Shown here piece by piece: positions 1 to 9,400 of a stretch of DNA of 64,000 bases. The notes beneath the pieces are model-generated. The model had not been told where the DNA came from and did no database searches. It saw only the letters and a list, made by a program, of their open reading frames with translations. Position numbers and translations under genes: made by a program. Origin of the DNA: JAYQKL01 sp038142705 (GTDB lineage: Bacteria > Pseudomonadota > Alphaproteobacteria > RS24); the NCBI GenBank assembly GCA_965217015.1, contig OZ244224.1:310001-374000 (forward strand), in the 5' to 3' direction. The stretch's first letter is position 1; each line of letters opens with the position of its first letter.

Positions 1-300
1 GCCAAAACCCAAGAGATGGAAAAGGATATGCCAATCCCAACCATCGTGACGATTTATGAAGATAAATCTTTTACCTTTGTGATTAAAACGCCGCCCGCAT
101 CTTATTATTTGAAAAAGGCAGCGAAATTAGACAAAGGTGGCAGCACACCAGGCCGTGAAGTGGCTGGTGTTGTAACCATGAAGCAGTGCCGCGAAATCGC
201 TGAGCAAAAGCTAAAAGATTTGAATACGAATGACCTTGATGAAGCACAGAAAATGATTGCAGGTTCTGCGCGCTCAATGGGTCTGGAAGTGAGAGGTTAA
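1..300 (+). CDS. rplK: 50S ribosomal protein L11 (5' truncated by window edge)
   Basis: C-terminal two thirds of L11, which binds the GTPase-associated centre of 23S rRNA on the large subunit. The reading frame is open from base 1, so the start lies upstream. The visible part has the end of the N-terminal domain (SFTFVIKTPPAS) and the C-terminal RNA-binding domain ending in the family hallmark GSARSMGLEV. It is followed after 2 bases by rplA, the usual L11 operon order. No internal start should be annotated; the ATG at 16 is an internal Met. Confidence 0.97.
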   Translation, partial: AKTQEMEKDMPIPTIVTIYEDKSFTFVIKTPPASYYLKKAAKLDKGGSTPGREVAGVVTMKQCREIAEQKLKDLNTNDLDEAQKMIAGSARSMGLEVRG

Positions 301-302
301 TC

Positions 303-998
303 ATGGCTAAAGGTAAAAGATTAACCGCAGCGCGTGAAGGTGTTGATACCAAAAAGCTCTATACAGTCGAAGAGGCTGTGAAGCTTGTTAAAGAGCGCGC
401 CAAAGCAAAATTTGATGAAACCATTGAGGTTGCCGTCAATTTGGGTGTTGACCCGCGCCATGCTGACCAAATGGTTCGTGGTGTGATTGAGCTCCCAAAT
501 GGCACAGGCCGTTCAGTGCGTGTTGGCGTTTTTGCCAAAGATGCGAAAGCTGATGAGGCGCGTGAGGCGGGTGCTGATGTTGTTGGTGCAGAAGATTTGG
601 TTGAGATTGTACAAAAAGGCACAATTGAATTTGACCGCTGCATCGCAACGCCAGATATGATGCCATTGGTTGGCCGTTTAGGTAAAGTACTTGGCCCGCG
701 TAATTTAATGCCAAACCCGAAAGTTGGGACTGTGACAGCCGATGTGGCTGAAGCTGTGCGCTCGGCAAAGGGTGGTGCTGTTGAATTCCGTGTTGAAAAA
801 GCCGGCATTGTGCATGCGGGCGTTGGCAAAGCAAGTTTCACTGAAGAGCAGATTTTGGGCAATGTGAGGTCATTCCTCAGCGCTGTTCAAAAAGCGCGCC
901 CATCGGGTGCCAAAGGAACATTCATCAAGCGTATCGCGATAAGCTCAACCATGGGGCCAGGCGTGCGTGTTGATGTAACAGGCGTTGGTGACGCCTAA
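303..998 (+). CDS. rplA: 50S ribosomal protein L1
   Basis: L1 builds the mobile L1 stalk that handles E-site tRNA and is the classical translational repressor of the L11-L1 mRNA. The protein is 231 residues, normal for bacteria. Diagnostic stretches are AREGVDTKKLYTVEEAV at the N-terminus, LGVDPRHADQMVRG and the glycine-rich core GKVLGPRNLMPNPKVGTV. It starts 2 bases after the rplK stop, so translation is probably coupled. The C-terminus STMGPGVRVDV is also typical. Confidence 0.98.
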   Translation: MAKGKRLTAAREGVDTKKLYTVEEAVKLVKERAKAKFDETIEVAVNLGVDPRHADQMVRGVIELPNGTGRSVRVGVFAKDAKADEAREAGADVVGAEDLVEIVQKGTIEFDRCIATPDMMPLVGRLGKVLGPRNLMPNPKVGTVTADVAEAVRSAKGGAVEFRVEKAGIVHAGVGKASFTEEQILGNVRSFLSAVQKARPSGAKGTFIKRIAISSTMGPGVRVDVTGVGDA

Positions 999-1284
999 GC
1001 GAGTTTAAAACCTCGAAAGGGGTTTTAAATGTGGGGCGGTGATGAACCTAACCACAGCTGTCCGAGACCTCAGGAGCGTTTAGACGCTTAAAATCCTGAG
1101 CAGACGGGTCAAAGTTTTAAAGGCAGCAATGCCAGCAGAGCTTCACCCGGGACAGAAAGAGTGTCATTGCGGGGCAATTGCAGATTGTAAGCGCCGCGCA
1201 ATGATGAAACTGAACCGGTGGAGCGTGAGATTATCTCATAATCTGCCCCCAAGTGTGCAGGGGTTGCACACATGGAGAGAGAAA
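999..1284 (+). promoter_or_regulatory. rplJ mRNA leader (probable L10-responsive region)
   Basis: This 286-base gap has no supported gene; an open frame from 1129 is an upstream extension of rplJ lacking L10 homology. Structure is visible. A perfect 9-bp hairpin lies at 1004-1029 (loop 1013-1020). A composite stem lies at 1069-1100 (CTCAGGA with TCCTGAG, plus inner GCGT/ACGC). It is flanked by GA-rich strands, GAGAC and CAGAC, that could form a kink-turn-like internal loop. A perfect 7-bp hairpin lies at 1253-1271 (GTGTGCA/TGCACAC), just before the Shine-Dalgarno GGAGAGA of rplJ. Leaders here are known L10 autoregulation sites in other bacteria; that role is inferred for this one. Confidence 0.6.
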
Positions 1285-1803
1285 GTGGATAGAGCTACAA
1301 AAGAACAGCTCGTGGAGTACTTCGGCGGCGTTTTTGACGATGCCGGCGTTGTAGTTGTGACCCACTATGCCGGCTTGACGGTGCCTCAAATGGAAGATTT
1401 GCGGTCCCGAATGGCAGAGGTTGGCGGCACGGTTAAAGTGACCAAAAACCGTCTGGTAAAACGCGCTCTCGCAGGCACATCTGCCGAATCCATAAGTGAT
1501 TTGTTTAACGGTCCAACAGCGATTGTGTTTTCACAAGACCCTGTTGCGGCTCCTAAAGTCACTGCGGAATTCGCCAAGGAAAACAAAGATCTTGTTATGC
1601 TTGGCGGCATTATGGGCGAAACAGTCCTTGATGCGGCAGCTGTGAAAAATCTGGCATCCTTGCCATCACTTGACGCCTTGCGCGGTCAGTTGGTGGGTCT
1701 GTTAAACGCGCCAGCAACAAAAGTTGCAGGTGTTGTGCAGGCGCCAGCGGGTCAATTGGCTCGTGTGGTTGGAGCTTATGCTGCGAAAGGCGAGGCGGCT
1801 TAA
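1285..1803 (+). CDS. rplJ: 50S ribosomal protein L10
   Basis: L10 anchors the L7/L12 stalk to 23S rRNA. I place the start at the GTG at 1285 (VDRATKEQLVEYFGGVF), giving 172 residues, the normal size. A purine-rich Shine-Dalgarno (GGAGAGA, 1274-1280) lies just ahead. The open frame runs back to 1129, but the extra 52 residues do not resemble L10 and fall in the structured leader. Core motifs are VVVVTHYAGLTVPQM and KVTKNRLVKRAL. The C-terminal helix that carries L7/L12 dimers is present (LVGLLNAPATKVAGVVQAPA). Confidence 0.96.
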   Translation: MDRATKEQLVEYFGGVFDDAGVVVVTHYAGLTVPQMEDLRSRMAEVGGTVKVTKNRLVKRALAGTSAESISDLFNGPTAIVFSQDPVAAPKVTAEFAKENKDLVMLGGIMGETVLDAAAVKNLASLPSLDALRGQLVGLLNAPATKVAGVVQAPAGQLARVVGAYAAKGEAA

Positions 1804-1840
1804 TCCGTCTTACCCGGTTAATTAACGATTGGAGAAAAAA

Positions 1841-2218
1841 ATGGCTGATCTAGAAAAGATTGCTGAAGACCTATCAAGCCTGTCAGTTCTTGAGGCTGCA
1901 GAACTTGCAACTTTACTTGAGGAGAAGTGGGGCGTATCTGCCGCTGCTCCGGTTGCTGTTGCTGCTGCCGCACCTGCAGGTGGTGACGCTGGCGCCGCAG
2001 AAGAGAAGGACAGCTTTACTGTTGTTCTGGCTGCTGCTGGTGACCAGAAAATCAATGTCATCAAAGAGGTTCGTGCCATCACAGGTCTTGGTTTGAAAGA
2101 GGCGAAAGAAATCGTCGAAGGCGCACCAAAAGATCTGAAAGAAGATGTGCCGACTGCTGAAGCTAATGAGTTGAAAGAAAAACTCGAAGCTGCAGGCGCT
2201 ACTGTAGAGCTTAAGTAA
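1841..2218 (+). CDS. rplL: 50S ribosomal protein L7/L12
   Basis: The acidic stalk protein recruits translational GTPases. The 125-residue product has the N-terminal dimerisation domain (ADLEKIAEDLSSLSVLEAAEL), an Ala/Pro-rich hinge around residues 38-55, and the C-terminal domain with KINVIKEVRAITGLGLKEAK and the ending KEKLEAAGATVELK. The start is the ATG at 1841, preceded by GGAG at 1831-1834. A TTG at 1829 opens the same frame but overlaps that ribosome-binding site. It is 37 bases downstream of rplJ. Confidence 0.98.
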   Translation: MADLEKIAEDLSSLSVLEAAELATLLEEKWGVSAAAPVAVAAAAPAGGDAGAAEEKDSFTVVLAAAGDQKINVIKEVRAITGLGLKEAKEIVEGAPKDLKEDVPTAEANELKEKLEAAGATVELK

Positions 2219-2229
2219 GTAAGTTCTTT

Positions 2230-2256
2230 CGGGTGGGTGGCAGCGCTGCCCACCCG
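2230..2256 (+). promoter_or_regulatory. rplL-rpoB intergenic hairpin
   Basis: A perfect 8-bp GC-rich stem (CGGGTGGG at 2230-2237, CCCACCCG at 2249-2256) encloses an 11-base loop that is itself largely self-complementary. No T-run follows, so it is not a standard intrinsic terminator. In Escherichia coli the corresponding gap holds an attenuator and RNase III processing site that lowers rpoBC expression relative to rplJL. An analogous role is inferred from position. Confidence 0.55.
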
Positions 2257-2327
2257 TGACTTCCTGAATGGGGCAAGGGAAGTTTAAGTTTTAGCCCCTT
2301 ATTTGAGGCAGCAGACGAGGAAGCAAA

Positions 2328-5300
2328 ATGTCGCAAGCCTATACAGGTCGCAAAAGAATTCGTCGTTCATTTGGTCGTATTCCGCAAGTTGTGGAAATGC
2401 CAAATCTGATTGAAGTCCAAAAATATTCTTATGATCAATTCTTACAAACCATCGCACCAGAAGAGGGTCGCGAGGAAAAAGGTTTGCAAGCAGTGTTCAA
2501 CTCGGTTTTCCCAATTGAGGATTTCGCGGGCGCATCATGCTTGGAATTTGTTACATATCAATTTGATCCACCGAAATATGATGTTGAAGAATGTCAGCAG
2601 CGGGGCATGACTTATGCCGCACCGCTTAAGGTGAAATTGCGGTTGATTGTCTATGATGTTGACGAAGAAACCGAAGTGAAAAGCATTAGAGGTGTAAAAG
2701 AGCAAGATGTTTATATGGGTGATTTGCCGCTCATGACATCTAATGGCACATTTGTGGTCAATGGCACTGAGCGTGTGATTGTCTCGCAAATGCACCGTAG
2801 TCCTGGTGTTTTCTTTGACCATGACAAGGGTAAAACCCATGCGTCAGGCAAGCTTTTATTCGCGGCACGGATTATTCCTTATCGTGGGTCTTGGCTTGAT
2901 TTTGAATTTGACGCGAAAGATATTTTGCATGTGCGGATTGACCGCCGTCGTAAGCTTCCTGCGACAACTATTTTGCATGCATTGGATTTTGACAATGAAG
3001 AAATTCTGTCAATTTTCTATGATAAAGTTACCTTCACGCGCAAAGGCGACCAGTGGATTACGCCATTTGATAAAGAATCGCGGCGTGGCACCAAACCTGT
3101 CAATGATTTGATAAATGCCAAAAATGGTAAAGTGATTGTTGAGGCTGGTAAAAAAATCTCGCCACGTCTTGCCAATAAGCTGGTAGAAGATGGCGTTCAG
3201 GACTTGCTGGTAAATGATTTCGAATTGATTGGGCGTTTCCTTGCGGAAGAGCTTATCAATATGGATACTGGCGAGATTTATGCTGAAGCTGGTGATGAGA
3301 TTACCGAAGACCTACTCGCTGATTTGATTGAGAATGGCTATCAAGAAATCTCAACATTAAATACAGACCCTGTTAACAAAGGGCCGTTTATCCGCAATAC
3401 ATTAATGGCTGATAAATCTTCTGACAAAGCGACAGCATTGGAAGAAATTTATCGCGTCATGCGCCCGGGTGAGCCACCAACACCGGAAACAGCTGAGGCT
3501 TTGTTTACGAGCCTGTTCTTTGATGAAGAGCGTTATGACCTTTCAGCTGTTGGTCGCGTGAAAATGAATATTCGCATGGACCTTGATTGTTCAGACGAAA
3601 TTCGCATTTTGCGCAAAGAAGATGTTGTCGAAGTGATGCGCACATTGGTTAATTTGCGTGATGGCAAAGGCGATATTGATGATATTGACAATCTAGGTAA
3701 CCGCCGCGTGCGTTCGGTTGGCGAGTTGATGGAAAATCAATATCGCTTGGGTCTTTTGCGTATGGAGCGCGCGATTAAAGAGCGTATGAGTTCGGTCAAT
3801 ATTGATGTGGTTATGCCGCAGGATTTGATAAATGCGAAGCCAGCTGCGGCTGCGGTGCGCGAATTTTTCGGTTCATCGCAATTGTCACAATTTATGGACC
3901 AAACCAATCCGCTTTCTGAAATCACGCATAAGCGGCGTCTCTCTGCGCTTGGGCCGGGCGGCCTGACACGCGAGCGCGCTGGCTTTGAGGTGCGTGATGT
4001 GCATCCAACCCATTATGGTCGGATTTGCCCAATTGAAACGCCGGAAGGGCCAAATATTGGTCTTATTAACTCATTGGCTACTTTTGCCCGCGTGAATAAA
4101 TACGGCTTTATTGAAAGCCCTTATCGTGTGGTTAAAAGCGGAAAAGTCACTGATGAGGTGGTCTATCTATCTGCCATGGAAGAAGCGCGTTACAATGTGG
4201 CGCAGGCGACCATTGGGTTAGATGAAAAAGGTCATATCACTGATGAGCTTATCAATTGCCGTGTGAATGGTGATGTGCAAATGGTGCCAGCCTCTGAGGT
4301 TGAGTTCCTTGATGTGTCACCAAAGCAGATTGTTTCAGTTGCTGCGGCGTTGATTCCGTTTTTGGAAAATGACGATGCGAACCGTGCTTTGATGGGTTCC
4401 AACATGATGCGTCAGGCTGTGCCATTATTGCAGGCTGATGCGCCATTGGTTGGCACCGGCATGGAGGAAGTCGTAGCGCGTGACTCTGGTGCGGCTGTGA
4501 CAGCACGGCGCACTGGCGTTGTTGACCAAGTTGATGCGACACGGATTGTTATTCGGGCGACTGAAGACAATGATGCAGCGAAATCAGGTGTTGATATTTA
4601 CAATTTGCAAAAATTCCAACGCTCAAACCAGTCCACATGTATTAACCAGCGCCCATTGGTGCGGGTTGGTGATTATGTGCAAGCAGGCGATGTGGTGGCT
4701 GATGGGCCATCGACAGAGCTTGGTGAATTGGCGCTTGGCCGCAATGTGCTGGTCGCCTTTATGCCGTGGAATGGATATAACTTTGAGGACTCTATCCTGA
4801 TTTCTGAGCGTATTGTGCGCGATGATGTGTTTACTTCTGTTCATATTGAAGAATTTGAAGTCATGTCGCGTGACACGAAGCTTGGGCCAGAGGAAATTAC
4901 CCGTGATATTCCAAATGTCGGCGAAGACGCGCTGCGTAATCTTGACGAGGCGGGGATTGTTTATATTGGATCTGAAGTCAAGCCAGGTGATATTTTGGTG
5001 GGTAAAATCACACCAAAGGGTGAAAGCCCACTCACACCAGAAGAAAAACTGCTACGAGCAATTTTTGGTGAAAAGGCCTCAGATGTGCGCGATACCTCTC
5101 TGAAATTGCCGCCTGGTGCCACCGGAACGGTTGTGGAAGTGCGTGTGTTTAATCGCCACGGGATTGAGAAAGATGAGCGCGCAATGTCGATTGAGCGTGA
5201 AGAAATCGAATCTTTGTCCAAAGACCGTGATGATGAGCTGGATATTCTTGAGCGCAGCATTTATGAGCGTCTTGGTGGATTATTGACAGGGAAGCAAGCG

Positions 5301-6422
5301 CTTTCAGGGCCGAAAGGCATTGTCGCTGATGCAAAAATTACCGAAGAAGTTTTAGCTGAATTGCCGCGGTCACAATGGTGGCAAATCGCGCTGAAAAATG
5401 ACAGCGCCATGAATGATGTTGAAACTTTGAAAAAGCAATATGACGACAGCAAAGAGGCACTTGAAGCGCGCTTTGAAGATAAGGTCGATAAATTGCAACG
5501 CGGTGATGAATTGCCACCGGGTGTCATGAAAATGGTCAAAGTCTATGTCGCGGTGAAACGCAAATTGCAGCCTGGTGACAAAATGGCGGGCCGTCATGGT
5601 AACAAAGGGGTGATTAGCCGCATTCTGCCAGTTGAAGACATGCCATATCTTGAAGATGGTCAGCCGGTTGATATCGTGCTGAACCCGCTTGGTGTGCCAA
5701 GCCGTATGAATGTGGGGCAAATTCTTGAAACCCATTTAGGCTGGGCATGTGCGGGGCTTGGTAAGCAGGTCTCTGATGCGATTGAGGCTTATGAGCGCGA
5801 AAGCAATGTTGAGCCTGTGAAACAGGTTCTTGGCAATATTTACGCTGATGACAAGCAGCTTGCTGATATGTCAGATGGTGAAGCGATTGAGATGAGCTAC
5901 ACTTTGCGCAAAGGTGTGCCAATGGCAACACCAGTCTTTGATGGTGCGCGTGAAGCAGATATTGTCAAAGTGCTTGATGATGCTGGCATTGACACATCAG
6001 GTCAGGTTGTCTTACGCGATGGCCGCACAGGCGAGGTCTTTGACCGCAAAGTGACAGTTGGCTACATCTATATGCTGAAACTGCATCACTTGGTTGATGA
6101 CAAAATTCACGCACGCTCTATCGGTCCATATTCATTGGTCACGCAACAGCCATTGGGTGGTAAAGCCCAGTTTGGCGGTCAGCGTTTCGGTGAGATGGAA
6201 GTTTGGGCGCTCGAAGCATATGGCGCGGCCTACACGCTACAAGAAATGCTGACTGTTAAGTCAGATGATGTGGCAGGGCGGACGAAAGTCTATGAAGCCA
6301 TTGTGAAGGGTGATGATACATTTGAAGCTGGTATTCCAGAGAGCTTTAATGTGTTGGTGAAAGAAATTCGTTCGCTTGGGCTGAATGTCGAATTGGCAGA
6401 AGGCGCAAAGAACGAGCAATAA
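2328..6422 (+). CDS. rpoB: DNA-directed RNA polymerase beta subunit
   Basis: Catalytic beta subunit of RNA polymerase, 1364 residues, full length. The rifampicin-region motif SSQLSQFMDQTNPLSE begins at residue 516. The equivalents of E. coli Q513, D516, H526 and S531 are Q521, D524, H534 and S539, so no classical rifampicin-resistance substitution is visible. GRICPIETPEGPNIGLI, the active-site stretch GDKMAGRHGNKGV and the C-terminal clamp region GEMEVWALEAYGAAYTLQE are all present. The ATG at 2328 follows GAGGAAG. It is 109 bases after rplL, across a hairpin. Confidence 0.99.
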   Translation: MSQAYTGRKRIRRSFGRIPQVVEMPNLIEVQKYSYDQFLQTIAPEEGREEKGLQAVFNSVFPIEDFAGASCLEFVTYQFDPPKYDVEECQQRGMTYAAPLKVKLRLIVYDVDEETEVKSIRGVKEQDVYMGDLPLMTSNGTFVVNGTERVIVSQMHRSPGVFFDHDKGKTHASGKLLFAARIIPYRGSWLDFEFDAKDILHVRIDRRRKLPATTILHALDFDNEEILSIFYDKVTFTRKGDQWITPFDKESRRGTKPVNDLINAKNGKVIVEAGKKISPRLANKLVEDGVQDLLVNDFELIGRFLAEELINMDTGEIYAEAGDEITEDLLADLIENGYQEISTLNTDPVNKGPFIRNTLMADKSSDKATALEEIYRVMRPGEPPTPETAEALFTSLFFDEERYDLSAVGRVKMNIRMDLDCSDEIRILRKEDVVEVMRTLVNLRDGKGDIDDIDNLGNRRVRSVGELMENQYRLGLLRMERAIKERMSSVNIDVVMPQDLINAKPAAAAVREFFGSSQLSQFMDQTNPLSEITHKRRLSALGPGGLTRERAGFEVRDVHPTHYGRICPIETPEGPNIGLINSLATFARVNKYGFIESPYRVVKSGKVTDEVVYLSAMEEARYNVAQATIGLDEKGHITDELINCRVNGDVQMVPASEVEFLDVSPKQIVSVAAALIPFLENDDANRALMGSNMMRQAVPLLQADAPLVGTGMEEVVARDSGAAVTARRTGVVDQVDATRIVIRATEDNDAAKSGVDIYNLQKFQRSNQSTCINQRPLVRVGDYVQAGDVVADGPSTELGELALGRNVLVAFMPWNGYNFEDSILISERIVRDDVFTSVHIEEFEVMSRDTKLGPEEITRDIPNVGEDALRNLDEAGIVYIGSEVKPGDILVGKITPKGESPLTPEEKLLRAIFGEKASDVRDTSLKLPPGATGTVVEVRVFNRHGIEKDERAMSIEREEIESLSKDRDDELDILERSIYERLGGLLTGKQALSGPKGIVADAKITEEVLAELPRSQWWQIALKNDSAMNDVETLKKQYDDSKEALEARFEDKVDKLQRGDELPPGVMKMVKVYVAVKRKLQPGDKMAGRHGNKGVISRILPVEDMPYLEDGQPVDIVLNPLGVPSRMNVGQILETHLGWACAGLGKQVSDAIEAYERESNVEPVKQVLGNIYADDKQLADMSDGEAIEMSYTLRKGVPMATPVFDGAREADIVKVLDDAGIDTSGQVVLRDGRTGEVFDRKVTVGYIYMLKLHHLVDDKIHARSIGPYSLVTQQPLGGKAQFGGQRFGEMEVWALEAYGAAYTLQEMLTVKSDDVAGRTKVYEAIVKGDDTFEAGIPESFNVLVKEIRSLGLNVELAEGAKNEQ

Positions 6423-6480
6423 ATCGTTAGGCTTTAACGGTGTGACCGAATAACTGGTCACCATAAGAGGAGACAGACCT

Positions 6481-9400
6481 ATGAACCACGAGGTCATGAA
6501 TATCTTCAACCCGCAAGGGGCAACGCAGAGTTTTGACCGGATTCGAATTTCGATTGCGAGTCCAGAAAAGATTTTGTCTTGGTCACATGGGGAAATTAAG
6601 AAACCTGAAACCATCAATTACCGGACATTTAAGCCCGAGCGTGATGGTTTGTTCTGTGCGCGGATTTTTGGTCCTACCAAAGATTATGAATGCCTGTGCG
6701 GTAAATATAAGCGCATGAAATATAAAGGCGTGAATTGCGAAAAATGCGGCGTAGAGGTCACTTTGACCAAAGTTCGCCGTGAACGCATGGGGCATATTGA
6801 ATTGGCCGCGCCTGTGGCTCATATTTGGTTTTTGAAGTCTCTGCCAAGCCGTATTGGTCTGTTGCTGGATATGACATTGAAAGACCTTGAGCGGGTTTTA
6901 TATTTTGAAAATTTCATCGTGCTGGATCCCATGTTAACAGGCCTGCAAAAAGGCCAGTTGCTGACGGAAGACGAGTATTATGAAGCGCAAGATGATTATG
7001 GTGATGATGCATTTGTGGCTGGTATCGGCGCAGAAGCAATCCGCACCATGCTTGAAGAGATTGAGCTCGAGGAATTGGCAGCATCGCTCAAGGTTGAGAT
7101 TGCTGAAGCAACAACTGAACTCAAGCCAAAGAAATTGGCAAAGCGCCTGAAAGTGGTTGAGGCGTTTATCCGTTCTGGCAATCGTCCAGAATGGATGATT
7201 ATGACAGTTGTGCCTGTAATCCCACCGGAGCTGCGCCCGCTTGTGCCGCTTGATGGTGGCCGTTTTGCGACCTCTGATTTGAATGATTTATATCGTCGGG
7301 TGATTAACCGAAACAATCGTTTGAAAAGGCTGATTGAGCTGCGCGCGCCTGATATTATTGTGCGCAATGAAAAGCGTATGCTGCAAGAATCTGTTGATGC
7401 ATTATTTGATAATGGCCGTCGTGGCCGTGTGATTACGGGTGCCAATAAGCGCCCGCTGAAATCATTGTCAGATATGTTAAAGGGCAAGCAAGGGCGTTTC
7501 CGTCAAAACCTTCTGGGTAAACGAGTTGACTATTCAGGTCGTTCGGTGATTGTTGTGGGCCCTGAGCTGAAATTGCATCAATGTGGCTTGCCGAAGAAAA
7601 TGGCACTTGAGCTGTTTAAACCTTTTATCTATTCGCGTCTTGAAGCGAAAGGTTTGTCATCAACGGTTAAGCAATCCAAAAAAATGGTTGAAAAGGCCCG
7701 TCCTGAAGTTTGGGATATTTTGGACGAAGTTATTCGCGAGCACCCTGTATTGCTCAATCGGGCGCCAACATTGCACCGCTTGGGCATTCAGGCATTTGAG
7801 CCAGTGCTGATTGAGGGTAAAGCTATCCAGCTTCACCCGTTGGTTTGCGCGGCCTTTAACGCTGACTTTGATGGGGACCAAATGGCGGTGCATGTGCCAT
7901 TGTCGCTCGAAGCGCAGCTGGAAGCGCGTGTGTTGATGATGTCAACAAATAATATTTTGCACCCCGCAAACGGGTCGCCAATTATTGTGCCATCGCAAGA
8001 TATTGTGCTGGGCTTATACTATATTTCGCTTGAGCGTGATGGCGCGCCTGGTGAGGGCATGGTCTTTGCCGATATTGATGAAATTGAACATGCGCTGGAA
8101 ACGAAATCCGTTACCTTGCATACAAAAATCAAGGCGCGGATTAAGACCTATGACGAAAGTGGCGAGCTTGTAGAGAAAATGGTTGATACCACACCAGGCC
8201 GCATGCTGATTGGGCAAGAATTGCCATTGCATCAAAATGTGCCGTTCTCGACAGTTAACCGCCTGTTGACCAAAAAGGAAATTTCACGCGCGATTGACAC
8301 TGTTTATCGCCATTGTGGCCAAAAACAGACTGTTTTATTCTGTGACCACATCATGTTGCTTGGTTTCCGTCAGGCTTGTAAGGCGGGTATTTCTTTCGGT
8401 AAAGACGATATGGTTATTCCGGAAGAAAAAATTGCGCTTATTGAAGAAACAATGACGCAAGCCACCGAATATGAGCAGCAATATATTGATGGCCTGATTA
8501 CACAGGGCGAGAAATATAACAAGGTTGTTGATGCGTGGGCAAAATGCACGGATCGCGTTGCTGATGTGATGATGAGCAAAATTTCATCGCTTAACCCTGA
8601 AGATGTTGAAGACCCTAACGGCTTTATCAACTCCATTTATATGATGGCGCATTCAGGGGCGCGTGGTTCACCTGCACAGATGAAGCAATTGGCTGGTATG
8701 CGTGGCTTGATGGCTAAGCCTTCTGGTGAAATTATTGAGACACCAATTATTTCTAACTTCAAAGAAGGTCTGTCGGTTTTAGAATATTTTAACTCGACAC
8801 ATGGTGCGCGTAAGGGGCTTGCTGATACAGCTTTGAAAACAGCGAACTCTGGTTATTTGACACGCCGTTTGGTTGATGTTGCGCAAGACTGCATCATCAC
8901 CGAAGATGATTGTGGCACGCAAAATGGCATTACGGTCTCGGCTGTGATTGATTCTGGTGAGGTTGTGACCTCGCTGTCCGAGCGTGTCTTGGGTCGTGTG
9001 CCAGTTGAAGATGTGGTTGATCCGGTTTCTGGCGAAGTACTGGTGAAAAAGGGTGAGTTGATTAGCGAAGAGCATTGCGATGCGATTGATAATGCAAATT
9101 TAATGGGCATTAAAATCCGTTCGGTTCTGACCTGTGAGACGCGCCATGGTGCGTGTGCGGCATGTTATGGCCGCGACCTAGCTCGAGGTACACCGGTGAA
9201 TATGGGCGAGGCTGTAGGTGTGATTGCGGCGCAGTCCATCGGTGAGCCTGGCACCCAGTTGACGATGCGGACTTTCCATATTGGTGGCACCGCACAGGTT
9301 GTTGACCAGAGCTTTGTTGAGTCAAATGCAGAAGGTATCATCAAGTTTGAAAATGCCAATGTCGTCACCGACTCATCTGGCCGTTTGGTTGTTATGGGCC

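Noticed and set aside
1129..1284. N-terminal extension of rplJ from an upstream ATG
   Set aside because: No similarity to L10, lies in a structured leader, and GTG 1285 has a correctly placed ribosome-binding site.
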